The notes: a model not told the origin generated them from the sequence alone. A DNA stretch of 39,927 nt from Streptomyces sp. E2N166 (GCF_003671715.1 NZ_RAIF01000031.1:194234-234160), one strand, 5' to 3'. Positions 15,575 to 23,498 are shown, counted from the first letter of the stretch. Translations and numbers: made by a program.

Positions 15575-15656
15575 ACGTTATGCGGCGGCCCGGCATTCGG
15601 CTTTACCTGCGCCTTGACACCGGGTGAACGTGGCGTGGCGAAGCAGTGAAGCGAAC
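15575..15656 (-). promoter_or_regulatory. Leftward promoter of the copy A module with PHO-like unit
   Basis: On the minus strand GTTCGCTTCAC (15656-15646) precedes GTTCACCCGGT (15629-15619; 10 of 11 positions of the PhoP repeat unit). The -10 candidate TAACGT (15580-15575) is 7 bases before GTG 15567. The two half-sites are 27 bp apart and so are not in 11-bp register. Confidence 0.45.
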
Positions 15657-15703
15657 ATTTTTACGGACGCGGGGCGGCCCGGATCCCCATTCGGCGATGT
15701 GCT

Positions 15704-15758
15704 GTTCACCGTTTGTTGGATTCCGGTTGGGCCGTTCCTAGAAATGGCTTCCTAGCGT
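15704..15758 (+). promoter_or_regulatory. Rightward promoter of the nonulosonate operon with 11-bp GTT phasing
   Basis: GTTCACCGTTT (15704), GTTGGATTCCG (15715) and GTTGGGCCGTT (15726) start exactly 11 bases apart. Only the first is a good PhoP-type unit. TAGCGT (15753-15758) ends 7 bases before the GTG start at 15766 and is the likely -10 of a leaderless transcript. Confidence 0.5.
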
Positions 15759-15765
15759 CTACGAC

Positions 15766-17112
15766 GTGCCAGCAAGTGCAAAGAAGGCCCTGCGAGTCGC
15801 CGTCCTGGCGGATTCCGACACCCGGTGGAAATGGGGCGCGCTCACCGCGACCCGCATATCCCCCGGGGCCCCCGAGAACACGGACATCCACCTCGACGGC
15901 TACCTCCTGCGCGGCCGAGCCACCCCCACCGCCCGCCAGCTGCGGGAAGTCGGCGTCACCGCGGACTCGCTCCGCGAGGTGACCGCCGTCGAGTTCCTGC
16001 GCGCCATGGGCGACGCGACGGGCGAGGAGTCCTACGACGTCCTCGTCCTCGCCCTGGTCGGCGGCGGCGTCCAGGCGATGCTGCACGGCCTGGGGCGGGT
16101 CTGGGAGGACCGCGCCGACCGCCCCGTGCTCGTCACCGGCTACGTCGGCGTCGTCTACGAGAAGCTCGCCGACGGCCTGCTGCTGCGCCACGGCGCCGAC
16201 CTCGTCCTCGCCAACTCCCGTCAGGACGCGGACCGTTTCCGTGACGTGTACGAAGGGGTCGGCGCCGACGCCTCGGCGGTGACCGAGGTCGCCCTGCCCT
16301 TCCTGGGCGGAGCCGCCTACCCGGGCGAGCCCGACGGGCGGGAACGCCCCTACACGGTCGTCTTCGCCGCCCAGCCCTCCGTGCCGGACAACCGCAAGGA
16401 CCGTACGTACCTCCTCGAACGGCTGATCCGGCACGCCCGCCGGCACCCCGAGCGCGAGGTGCTGCTCAAGCTGCGCTCCAAGCCCGGCGAGCACACCACG
16501 CACATCGAGGAGCTGCCCTACCAGAAGCTGGTGCAGCGGGCCGACCCGCCGCCCAACTTCCGCCTGGTCTACGGGCACATGGGCGACGTCCTCGACCGCA
16601 CCGACCTGCTGGTCACCATCAGCTCCACGGCGGCCCTGGAATCCCTGCACCGCCGCATCCCCACGGCCGTACTGTCCGACCTGGGCGTGCGTGAGGCGCT
16701 CGGCAACCACCACTTCGTCGGCTCCGGCTGTCTCGCCTCCTGGGACCAGCTCGACGAGGCCCACCGCCCCGTACCCGACCCCGAGTGGGTCGCCCGGCAG
16801 GGGGTGGCGGCGGACGGCGGCTACGAAACCGCCTTCGACGAGGCCCGGGGGCGCATCACGGAGCTGCTCGGCCGGCCCGGCGGCCTGCCCCCGCTCGCCC
16901 CGTACTACACACCGGTCACCGCCCCCGGCTACCTGCCCGGCATCCTCGCCCGCCACCACCTGGGCCCCGACGGCACCCCGCTGCCCGGCGCGCCGGCCGC
17001 GGACAAGGCGCCCGGTCCGGTCCGGCAGGTGGTGCGCCGGGCGGCACGCGGCGCCTACCGGCACGGCGTCCAGCGGGTGGCTCCGGTCATCCGGCGGATG
17101 GGGGAGCTGTGA
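15766..17112 (+). CDS. DUF6716-type putative glycosyltransferase
   Basis: 448 residues. I recognise the layout of DUF6716 proteins, which accompany actinobacterial sialic-acid-like loci: an N-terminal Rossmann-like half (LRVAVLADSDTRWKWGALTA), a middle strand GYVGVVYEKLADGLLLRHGAD followed by LANSRQDADRF, and a C-terminal half with KLRSKPGEHTTHIEELPYQ and ISSTAALESLHRRIP. The Ser/Thr cluster ISSTAA recalls the ST motif of polysialyltransferases. The tail is basic (VRQVVRRAARGAYRHG). It starts with GTG 15766 without a leader and ends with GTGA, touching the next gene. First gene of the synthesis operon. Biochemical activity is not established from sequence alone. Confidence 0.7.
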   Translation: MPASAKKALRVAVLADSDTRWKWGALTATRISPGAPENTDIHLDGYLLRGRATPTARQLREVGVTADSLREVTAVEFLRAMGDATGEESYDVLVLALVGGGVQAMLHGLGRVWEDRADRPVLVTGYVGVVYEKLADGLLLRHGADLVLANSRQDADRFRDVYEGVGADASAVTEVALPFLGGAAYPGEPDGRERPYTVVFAAQPSVPDNRKDRTYLLERLIRHARRHPEREVLLKLRSKPGEHTTHIEELPYQKLVQRADPPPNFRLVYGHMGDVLDRTDLLVTISSTAALESLHRRIPTAVLSDLGVREALGNHHFVGSGCLASWDQLDEAHRPVPDPEWVARQGVAADGGYETAFDEARGRITELLGRPGGLPPLAPYYTPVTAPGYLPGILARHHLGPDGTPLPGAPAADKAPGPVRQVVRRAARGAYRHGVQRVAPVIRRMGEL

Positions 17113-17162
17113 GCGCACCGATACCCGAGACCCCCGCGTCCCCTGCGCAAGGAGCAGAACCC

Positions 17163-18440
17163 ATGTCCAACCCGCAAGCGGGCCAGGGCGCTTCGGTGCG
17201 CCGGGTGCTCGCGGTGATCCCCGCGCGCGGCGGTTCCAAGGGAGTGCCCGCGAAGAACCTCGCCCCCGTCGGCGGCGTCCCCCTGGTGGCCCGCGCGGTG
17301 CGCGAGTGCCGGGCCACCCGGCTGGTGACGGACGTCGTGGTCTCCACCGACGACCAGACCATCGCGGCCGCGGCCCGCGAGGCCGGCGCCGAGGTCGTAC
17401 TGCGGCCCGCCGCCATCGCCGGGGACACGGCCACCTCCGAGGCGGCCGTACTGCACGCGATGGACGCTCACGAGGCCCTGCACGGCGCGCCCGTCGACGT
17501 GGTGCTGCTCGTGCAGTGCACCAGCCCCTTCATCGTCCGCGAGGACATCGACGGGGTGGCCGGCGCGGTCGCCGAGGGCGGCGCCGACACCGCCGTGACC
17601 GTGGCACCGTTCCACGGCTTCGTCTGGCGGGACGGCGCCGACGAGGGCGAGGGGGAAGCGGGCGGCTACGGCGTCAACCACGACAAGTCCTACCGCCCCC
17701 GCCGCCAGGACCGGCCCCAGGACCTCCTGGAGACCGGCGCCGCCTACGCCATGGCCGCGCCCGGCTTCCGCAAGCACCAGCACCGCTTCTTCGGCCGCAC
17801 CGAACTGGTCCGCACCGACCCGGCCCGCGTCCTGGAGATCGACGACCCGCACGACCTGGCCCGGGCCCGCGCCCTGGCGCCCTTCTTCGACGCCGCCCGG
17901 CCCGGCGCGCTCCCGACCGCCTCCGACATCGACGCGGTCGTCCTCGACTTCGACGGCACCCAGACCGACGACCGGGTGCTGATCGACTCCGACGGACGGG
18001 AGTTCGTCTCCGTCCACCGTGGCGACGGACTCGGCATCGCCGCCCTGCGCCGCAGCGGCCTGACGATGCTGATCCTGTCCACGGAAGTGAACCCGGTCGT
18101 CGCCGCCCGCGCCCGGAAGCTCAAGCTCCCGGTGCTGCACGGCATCGACCGCAAGGACCTCGCACTCAAGCAGTGGTGCGAGGAGCAGGGCATCGCGCCC
18201 GAACGCGTGCTCTACGTCGGCAACGACGTCAACGACCTCCCGTGCTTCGCCCTCGTCGGCTGGCCCGTGGCGGTCGCGAGCGCCCACGACGCCGTACGCG
18301 GCGCGGCCCGCGCGGTCACCACCGTCCCCGGCGGTGACGGAGCCGTCCGGGAGATCGCGAGCTGGCTCCTCGGCCCCTCGCTCGACTCCCTCGACTCACC
18401 CGACTCCCTCGAATCCCCCACGATCACCCAGTCCAAGTAA
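17163..18440 (+). CDS. neuA: CMP-nonulosonate synthetase fused to a HAD phosphatase
   Basis: 425 residues from ATG 17163, chosen for AAGGAG 8 bases upstream. An in-frame GTG at 17109 overlaps the previous stop and would add 18 residues. Residues 1-240 are an N-acylneuraminate/KDO-type cytidylyltransferase: IPARGGSKGVPAKN (19-32), VVSTDDQTIA, VQCTSPF and an ETGAAYA acceptor strand. Residues about 255-410 are a KdsC-like HAD phosphatase with DFDGTQTDD (262-270), the Ser-Thr of LILSTE, a Lys in DRKDLALKQW, and GNDVNDLPC. The two halves would remove phosphate from a nonulosonate 9-phosphate and activate the product with CTP in the cytoplasm. Ser/Asp/Pro repeats near the C-terminus (DSLDSPDSLESP) are a flexible end. 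It precedes neuB by 12 bp. Confidence 0.92.
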   Translation: MSNPQAGQGASVRRVLAVIPARGGSKGVPAKNLAPVGGVPLVARAVRECRATRLVTDVVVSTDDQTIAAAAREAGAEVVLRPAAIAGDTATSEAAVLHAMDAHEALHGAPVDVVLLVQCTSPFIVREDIDGVAGAVAEGGADTAVTVAPFHGFVWRDGADEGEGEAGGYGVNHDKSYRPRRQDRPQDLLETGAAYAMAAPGFRKHQHRFFGRTELVRTDPARVLEIDDPHDLARARALAPFFDAARPGALPTASDIDAVVLDFDGTQTDDRVLIDSDGREFVSVHRGDGLGIAALRRSGLTMLILSTEVNPVVAARARKLKLPVLHGIDRKDLALKQWCEEQGIAPERVLYVGNDVNDLPCFALVGWPVAVASAHDAVRGAARAVTTVPGGDGAVREIASWLLGPSLDSLDSPDSLESPTITQSK

Positions 18441-18452
18441 GGAACCCCTGCC

Positions 18453-19391
18453 ATGAGCACCAACTCCCGCATCCGCGCCTTCGGTTCCCGCGAGGCCGGC
18501 CCCGGCCGCCCCGTCTACATCACCGGCGAGATCGGCATCAACCACAACGGTGAGCTGGAGAACGCGTTCAAGCTGATCGACGCCGCCGCCGAGGCCGGCT
18601 GCGACGCGGTCAAGTTCCAGAAGCGCACCCCCGAGATCTGCACCCCGCGCGACCAGTGGGACATCGAGCGCGACACCCCCTGGGGCCGGATGACGTACAT
18701 CGACTACCGCCACCGCGTCGAGTTCGGCGAGGACGAGTACCGCCAGATCGACGACTACTGCAAGACCAAGAACATCGACTGGTTCGCCTCCCCGTGGGAC
18801 ACCGAGGCCGTCGCCTTCCTCGAGAAGTTCGACGTCCCCGCCCACAAGGTCGCCTCCGCCTCGCTGACCGACGACGAACTGCTGCGCGCCCTGCGCGCGA
18901 CGGGCCGCACGGTCATCCTCTCCACCGGCATGTCGACCCCGAAGCAGATCCGCCACGCGGTCGAGGTCCTCGGCTCGGACAACATCCTCATGTGCCACGC
19001 CACGTCGACGTACCCGGCGCAGGCCGAGGAGCTGAACCTCCGCGTCATCAACACCCTCCAGCAGGAGTTCCCGAACGTCCCGATCGGCTACTCCGGCCAC
19101 GAGACCGGCCTGCAGACCACCCTGGCCGCCGTCGCCCTCGGCGCCGCCTTCGTCGAGCGCCACATCACCCTCGACCGCGCCATGTGGGGCTCCGACCAGG
19201 CCGCCTCCGTCGAGCCGCAGGGCCTGACCCGCCTGGTCCGCGACATCCGCACCATCGAGGCCTCCCTCGGCGACGGGGTCAAGAAGGTCTACGACTCGGA
19301 GCTCGGCCCGATGAAGAAGCTGCGCCGCGTCCCCGGTGTCGTCGCCGAGGCGGAGATCGCCGCCGCCGCGGGCGAGCCCGTCACCGTCTGA
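18453..19391 (+). CDS. neuB: Nonulosonic acid synthase (NeuB family)
   Basis: 312 residues from ATG 18453, with AAGGAACC upstream. It condenses phosphoenolpyruvate with a mannose-type sugar (ManNAc, mannose or their 6-phosphates) to give the nine-carbon acid. Landmarks: GEIGINHNGELENAFKLID, VKFQKRTPE, WFASPWD, STGMSTPKQIRHAV, CHATSTYPA, GYSGHETGLQTTLAAVALGA and ERHITLDRAMWGSDQ. The barrel is complete, but the protein ends soon after KLRRVPGVVAEAEIAA, so the C-terminal SAF (antifreeze-like) domain of typical 340-360-residue NeuB is missing. With no NeuC epimerase and a phosphatase fused to the synthetase, I infer mannose-6-phosphate as substrate and Kdn-9-phosphate as product. Confidence 0.92.
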   Translation: MSTNSRIRAFGSREAGPGRPVYITGEIGINHNGELENAFKLIDAAAEAGCDAVKFQKRTPEICTPRDQWDIERDTPWGRMTYIDYRHRVEFGEDEYRQIDDYCKTKNIDWFASPWDTEAVAFLEKFDVPAHKVASASLTDDELLRALRATGRTVILSTGMSTPKQIRHAVEVLGSDNILMCHATSTYPAQAEELNLRVINTLQQEFPNVPIGYSGHETGLQTTLAAVALGAAFVERHITLDRAMWGSDQAASVEPQGLTRLVRDIRTIEASLGDGVKKVYDSELGPMKKLRRVPGVVAEAEIAAAAGEPVTV

Positions 19392-19431
19392 CACCCCCAC
19401 CACGCCCTCACCACGGGACGGTCGTACGCCG

Positions 19432-20499
19432 ATGAGCCCCCGCGCCGGGAATGCCGGCCCCCACACTCTCGCCTTCGTCGAGAGCCCGGTACAACTGCTG
19501 AACGTGCTGGAGTGGGCGCACACGTGCGCGCCCGGCGCGGAGCTCACCCTCGTGGTCCTCTCACCCGTGGACCCGATGACCCGCGGTCAGCTGCGCCGCA
19601 TGGCGGAACTGGCCCGCAAGGAGGGCCACGAGATCCGCTGGGAGGAGGCGCGCGGCGGCGCCACGGCCCCCTTCCGCACGGTGGGCGGACTGACGACCGC
19701 CCTGCGCCACGCGGACCGGGTCGTCATGGGCGACCCCTTCTCCCGCTACGTACAACTGCTCCTCACCATCACCCGCGCCCACGACCTGGTCGTCGTCGAC
19801 GACGGCACGGCCACGATGGAGTTCGTCACCCAGCTGGCCCACGGCGAACGCCTGGTGCGCTGGCACCGCAAGGGCAGCCGCCCCGGCCCCCGCGACCTGC
19901 TCTTCGCCCCCGTCTCCAGGTCCGCCCGGCACCGTCTGACGCCGACCCCGGACCGCCAGGTCTCGGTCTTCTCCTCCATGCCCATCGGGGACACCCCGGA
20001 CGGCGTGACCGTCACCGCGAACGACTTCGCCTGGACCCGCTCCCGCTTCGGCCCGCCCCGCATCACCAAGGGCGCCGACATGGTCGGTACATCCCTGGTG
20101 GAGACCGGCGTCGTGGACGCCGACCGCTACGTGGGGGCCGTGCGGGGCCTGGCGAGGACCCACGGCGCGGCCCGCTACTTCGCCCACCGCCGGGAGAGCG
20201 CCGAAAAGCTCCACCGGCTGGCCGTGGAGACGGGCCTGGAGATCGTCCGCCCCGACCTGCCCCTGGAGCTGATCGCCCGGCGGGGCCCGATCGGCCGCAC
20301 CGTCCTCAGCTTTCCGTCCACCGTCGTCCACACCCTCCCGCTGGCCCTGGCCGGCACCGAGGTCCGCGTCGCCGTCTGCGACATCGACCCCGCCTGGCTC
20401 ACCCAGCACGCCTCACCACGCGCCCGGGGCTTCCTGAGCGGCGTGACGGGCTCGGCACGGGACGTGCACCGGCTGTCGGCGGTCGCGGGCGCCGGGTAG
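19432..20499 (+). CDS. GT52/polysialyltransferase-like nonulosonate transferase candidate
   Basis: 355 residues from ATG 19432, the last gene of the operon, 40 bp after neuB. It opens HTLAFVESPVQLLNVLEWAH, the SPVQLLN phrase typical of GT52-type sialyltransferases. The D/E-D/E-G motif is VVVDDGTATMEF (about 120-131) and a Ser/Thr motif is LSFPSTVVHTL (about 291-301). The HP motif is not obvious; YFAHRRESAEKL occupies its place. These three motifs define bacterial sialyltransferase families that use CMP-sugars. Context directly after synthetase and synthase supports transfer of the activated nonulosonate. I cannot tell whether it primes, extends or caps the chain. Confidence 0.65.
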   Translation: MSPRAGNAGPHTLAFVESPVQLLNVLEWAHTCAPGAELTLVVLSPVDPMTRGQLRRMAELARKEGHEIRWEEARGGATAPFRTVGGLTTALRHADRVVMGDPFSRYVQLLLTITRAHDLVVVDDGTATMEFVTQLAHGERLVRWHRKGSRPGPRDLLFAPVSRSARHRLTPTPDRQVSVFSSMPIGDTPDGVTVTANDFAWTRSRFGPPRITKGADMVGTSLVETGVVDADRYVGAVRGLARTHGAARYFAHRRESAEKLHRLAVETGLEIVRPDLPLELIARRGPIGRTVLSFPSTVVHTLPLALAGTEVRVAVCDIDPAWLTQHASPRARGFLSGVTGSARDVHRLSAVAGAG

Positions 20500-20510
20500 G
20501 CGGTCCCGGG

Positions 20511-20536
20511 CACGCCGGTTGCGCACCCCCGGCGTG
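20511..20536 (+). terminator. Hairpin after the nonulosonate operon
   Basis: CACGCCGG (20511-20518) pairs with CCGGCGTG (20529-20536), a perfect 8-bp stem with a 10-base loop starting 12 bases after the stop at 20499. It separates the polymer operon from the amidohydrolase gene. Confidence 0.6.
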
Positions 20537-20712
20537 GCTCGGCCGTACCGTGGTATCCGTGGGGGAGCAAGGAAAACGGAGTCGGGTGCCGAGGCCAAAG
20601 ACGGGTGAGTGTACCCACCCCCGTTGAGAGCCATGCGCCGTGCGGCCAACTTTTCTTCCCCTAACGGGCTGAACTTTTGTTGATCGTGGGTCAGTTGACC
20701 GCCCCGGCGTCC

Positions 20713-20725
20713 TACCCTTCAAAGG
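20713..20725 (+). promoter_or_regulatory. Likely -10 of a leaderless amidohydrolase transcript
   Basis: TACCCT (20713-20718) ends 7 bases before GTG 20726 and there is no ribosome site. A well-spaced -35 is not evident (TTGACC at 20695 is only 12 bases away). The rest of the 226-bp gap holds the terminator at 20511 and no other gene that I can see. Confidence 0.35.
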
Positions 20726-21973
20726 GTGAAGCAACTGATGTCCCGAGAGACCGAGGCCGATCCGTCAGGGGAAGCGCTGCTCCCCGGTACCTTGCCGGAG
20801 GCGCTCCGCGCAGAGCTCGTAGCCTTCCGCCGCGACTTGCACATGCACCCCGAGCTGGGCAACCAGGAGTTCCGCACCACCGCCGCGATCAAGGAACGGC
20901 TGGAGCGGGCCGGCCTCAAGCCTCGTGTGCTTCCCGTCGGAACCGGGCTCGTCTGCGACATCGGCACCGGCACCGACTCGGGTCAGTGGGCCGGCGGGCC
21001 GCGCATGCTCGCCCTGCGGGCCGACATCGACGCGCTGCCCATCCCGGACACCAAGGGCGACTGCCCGTACCGCTCCCGCGTGCCGGACCGCGCCCACGCC
21101 TGCGGCCACGACGTGCACACCACCGTCGTCCTCGGCACCGGGCTCGTGCTCGCCGCCCTGCACGAGCAGGGCCTGCTGCCCCGGCCCGTGCGGCTGGTCT
21201 TCCAGCCGGCGGAGGAGGTGCTGCCCGGCGGCGCGGCCGACGCCATCGAGGGCGGCGCGCTCGACGGGGTGCGCCGCATCCTGGCCGTGCACTGCGACCC
21301 CCGGGTGGACGCCGGGCGGATCGGTCTGCGGGTGGGTCCCATCACCTCCGCCTGCGACCGGCTGGAGGTCGCCCTGAACGGCCCCGGCGGACACACCGCC
21401 CGCCCGCACCTCACCACCGACCTGGTCACGGCCGCCGCCCGCGTGGTCACCGACGTGCCCTCGCTCGTCGCCCGGCGCGTGGACAGCCGCAGCGGGCTCG
21501 CCCTGACCTGGGGACGGATCGATTCCGGCCACGCCCCGAACGTCATCCCGCAGCACGCCGAACTCGCCGGGACCGTGCGCTGCCTGGACCTCGACGCCTG
21601 GCGGCAGGCGCCCGACCTCGTGGTCGGCGCCATCGACGAGATCGCCAACCTGTACCGGGCCAAGTCCGAGATCACCTACGTCCGCGGGGTGCCCCCCGTC
21701 GTCAACGAGGTCACCAGCACCGAACTGCTCCAGGCCGCCATGGTCGCCCGGCGCGGCACGGACTCCGTCGAGACCACCGAGCAGAGTCTCGGCGGCGAGG
21801 ACTTCTCCTGGTACCTGGAGCACGTGCCCGGCGCCATGGCCCGCCTCGGCGTCCGCCCGCCCGGCGAGCGCACGGTCCGTGACCTGCACCAGGGCGACTT
21901 CGACGTGGACGAGCACGCCATCACCGTCGGCGTGGAGATGTTCACCGCGGCGGCGCTGATCGAGGCCGTTTGA
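20726..21973 (+). CDS. M20D-family metallo-amidohydrolase
   Basis: 415 residues from GTG 20726; ATG 20738 is a second option. All zinc/manganese-site motifs of M20D amidohydrolases (hippuricase/IAA-amino-acid hydrolase type) are present: RRDLHMHPELGNQEF, ADIDALPI, ACGHDVHTT (125-133), FQPAEE (159-164), VHCDP and GGEDFSWY near the C-terminus. The central GPGGHTARPH is in the dimerisation domain. It hydrolyses N-acyl amino acids or similar amides in the cytoplasm; the natural substrate is unknown. It stands alone between the polymer operon and the nucleoside genes. Its stop is 5 bases from an IS605-like terminal hairpin, so the extreme C-terminus could have been set by an insertion. Confidence 0.92.
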   Translation: MKQLMSRETEADPSGEALLPGTLPEALRAELVAFRRDLHMHPELGNQEFRTTAAIKERLERAGLKPRVLPVGTGLVCDIGTGTDSGQWAGGPRMLALRADIDALPIPDTKGDCPYRSRVPDRAHACGHDVHTTVVLGTGLVLAALHEQGLLPRPVRLVFQPAEEVLPGGAADAIEGGALDGVRRILAVHCDPRVDAGRIGLRVGPITSACDRLEVALNGPGGHTARPHLTTDLVTAAARVVTDVPSLVARRVDSRSGLALTWGRIDSGHAPNVIPQHAELAGTVRCLDLDAWRQAPDLVVGAIDEIANLYRAKSEITYVRGVPPVVNEVTSTELLQAAMVARRGTDSVETTEQSLGGEDFSWYLEHVPGAMARLGVRPPGERTVRDLHQGDFDVDEHAITVGVEMFTAAALIEAV

Positions 21974-22240
21974 CATGCTCCCTCTCCTGAAGGAGGGAGA
22001 TTCTGGCCTTCCGCCTGGTGCTGTACCGCTACGCGGCACGGACTCCGGGTCGGATTTCGTGGCTTCCTGCTTCGCCGCGCGGTGGGCTGCGGCGCCCGAG
22101 CCGCCCCGACGGGATGGCCTTCGCCTCCGCCCGGAAGGGCGGAGCACTGGCCAAGACCTCGATAGCGGTCCAGCCCCGGAGTCCGCCTGCCCGCCGCGGT
22201 TGCGGCCGCGGCGGGTCGGGGGCAGCCTGATGCACAAGCG
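21974..22240 (-). mobile_element. IS200/IS605-type end and probable tnpB remnant
   Basis: On the minus strand, a hairpin (stem CTCCCTC with a bulged T then CC against GGAGGGAG, loop TGAA, 21979-22000) is followed by CATGTCAA. This looks like the right end of Streptomyces TnpB-only (IS1341-like) elements. Immediately upstream on that strand one frame reads AAKQEATKSDPESVP and then PESPSFRRGSM, reminiscent of TnpB C-terminal tails; no transposase core is left. The hairpin could equally terminate the amidohydrolase transcript. The rest of the 413-bp gap up to 22386 holds the first BMP promoter. Confidence 0.4.
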
Positions 22241-22320
22241 CACGAGACCGCGCGGCATGCCCCGAACACCCTGCGGCACGAATGGGTAACGGCCCCGCGT
22301 AACCCCGTTCCCAGGAGTTT

Positions 22321-22336
22321 CTACGCGCGTTACTGT
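22321..22336 (+). promoter_or_regulatory. Nucleoside-regulon operator and -10 before the first BMP lipoprotein
   Basis: CTACGCGCGTTA (22321-22332) is a 10-of-12 match to the palindrome CTACGCGCGTAG found at 24940 and 37194. It overlaps TACTGT (22331-22336), a likely -10. The downstream bases TGCGCCGAA are shared with the second BMP promoter. Confidence 0.7.
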
Positions 22337-22386
22337 GCGCCGAACCGAGCGCCCGCTGCGGGGCTTTGGAGAATGGGGAACTTCAG

Positions 22387-23439
22387 ATGCGTCGGATATC
22401 GAGACTGACCCGTGCCGCGGTGGGGGTCGCGTCGCTCGCACTCGCCGCCACGGCCTGCGGCGGCACCAGCGGCGAAAGCGACAGCGGCGACGAGGGCGCG
22501 AAGGACGACAAGGGCCTCGCCATCGCCTACGACATCGGCGGCAAGGGCGACCAGTCCTTCAACGACGCCGCCTACGCGGGGCTGGAGCGGGCCCAGAAGG
22601 AGTTCGGCTACAAGACGGCCGACATCGAGCCCACCGAGGGCGAGACCGACGCCGACAAGGAGCAGCGCCTCGCCTCGCTCGCCAAGCAGGGCTACAACCC
22701 GGTCATCGGCGTCGGCTTCGCCTACGGCCCGGCGATGAAGGCCATCGCCTCGAAGTACCCGGACACCACCTTCGGCATCGTGGACTCCGTGGTCGAGGGC
22801 GAGAACGTCGCGTCCCTCGTCTTCGCCGAGAACGAGGCCTCCTACCTCGCGGGCGTCGCGGCGGCCAAGGCCACCAAGACCAACACGGTCGGCTTCGTGG
22901 GCGGCGTGGACGTACCGCTGATCCACAAGTTCGAGGCCGGCTACAAGCAGGGCGTCACGGACACGAACCCCAAGGTCAAGGTCATCTCGCAGTACCTGAC
23001 CCAGACGGCCGAGGAGGGCGGCTTCTCCAGCCCGGACAAGGGCCGCGCCGCAGCCGAGGGCCAGATCGAGAAGAAGGCCGACGTCGTCTACCAGGCGGCC
23101 GGCCTCTCCGGCCAGGGCGTGATCGAGGCCGCCGCCAAGGCGGAGGTCTGGGCGATCGGCGTCGACTCCGACCAGTACAAGCAGGAAGCGCTCGCGGCGT
23201 ACAAGGACCACATCCTGACCTCCGCCCTCAAGGACATCGACGGCGCGGTGTTCGCCCTGGCCAAGTCGGTCGAGGACGGCAAGCCGCTGACCGGTACCCA
23301 GACCTTCGACCTCGAGTCCGACGGTGTGGGCCTGTCCGACGCCAACCCGAAGTACGCCGAGGTCCCGGGCCTGACGGACGCCGTGGCCAAGGCCAAGGCG
23401 GGCATCATCGACGGCTCCATCAAGGTCAAGACCGAGTAG
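22387..23439 (+). CDS. BMP-family (BmpA/PnrA-like) nucleoside-binding lipoprotein, copy 1
   Basis: 350 residues from ATG 22387 (GGGGAA about 9 bases upstream); an ATG at 22366 would put seven extra residues before the signal peptide. MRRISRLTRAAVGVASLALA then ATACGG gives a lipoprotein signal with Cys24. The mature protein has the BMP signature: YDIGGKGDQSFNDAAYAGLE, the glycine-rich GVGFAYGPAM, FVGGVDVPLIHKFEAGYKQG and VYQAAGLSGQGVIEAA. Such proteins capture purine and pyrimidine nucleosides outside the cell for an ABC importer. The importer genes lie at 25028-29003. It has its own promoter with the shared palindrome and its own terminator. About three quarters of its residues match copy 2. 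Confidence 0.92.
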   Translation: MRRISRLTRAAVGVASLALAATACGGTSGESDSGDEGAKDDKGLAIAYDIGGKGDQSFNDAAYAGLERAQKEFGYKTADIEPTEGETDADKEQRLASLAKQGYNPVIGVGFAYGPAMKAIASKYPDTTFGIVDSVVEGENVASLVFAENEASYLAGVAAAKATKTNTVGFVGGVDVPLIHKFEAGYKQGVTDTNPKVKVISQYLTQTAEEGGFSSPDKGRAAAEGQIEKKADVVYQAAGLSGQGVIEAAAKAEVWAIGVDSDQYKQEALAAYKDHILTSALKDIDGAVFALAKSVEDGKPLTGTQTFDLESDGVGLSDANPKYAEVPGLTDAVAKAKAGIIDGSIKVKTE

Positions 23440-23463
23440 ACCGGCGAGACACGGAACCGAACC

Positions 23464-23498
23464 GAAGCGGGCGGGCGCTCACGGCGTCCGCCCGCTTC
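23464..23498 (+). terminator. Terminator after the first BMP gene
   Basis: GAAGCGGGCGG (23464-23474) and CCGCCCGCTTC (23488-23498) form a perfect 11-bp stem with a 13-base loop, 24 bases after the stop. The rest of the 316-bp gap to 23756 contains the second BMP promoter and no gene. Confidence 0.85.
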
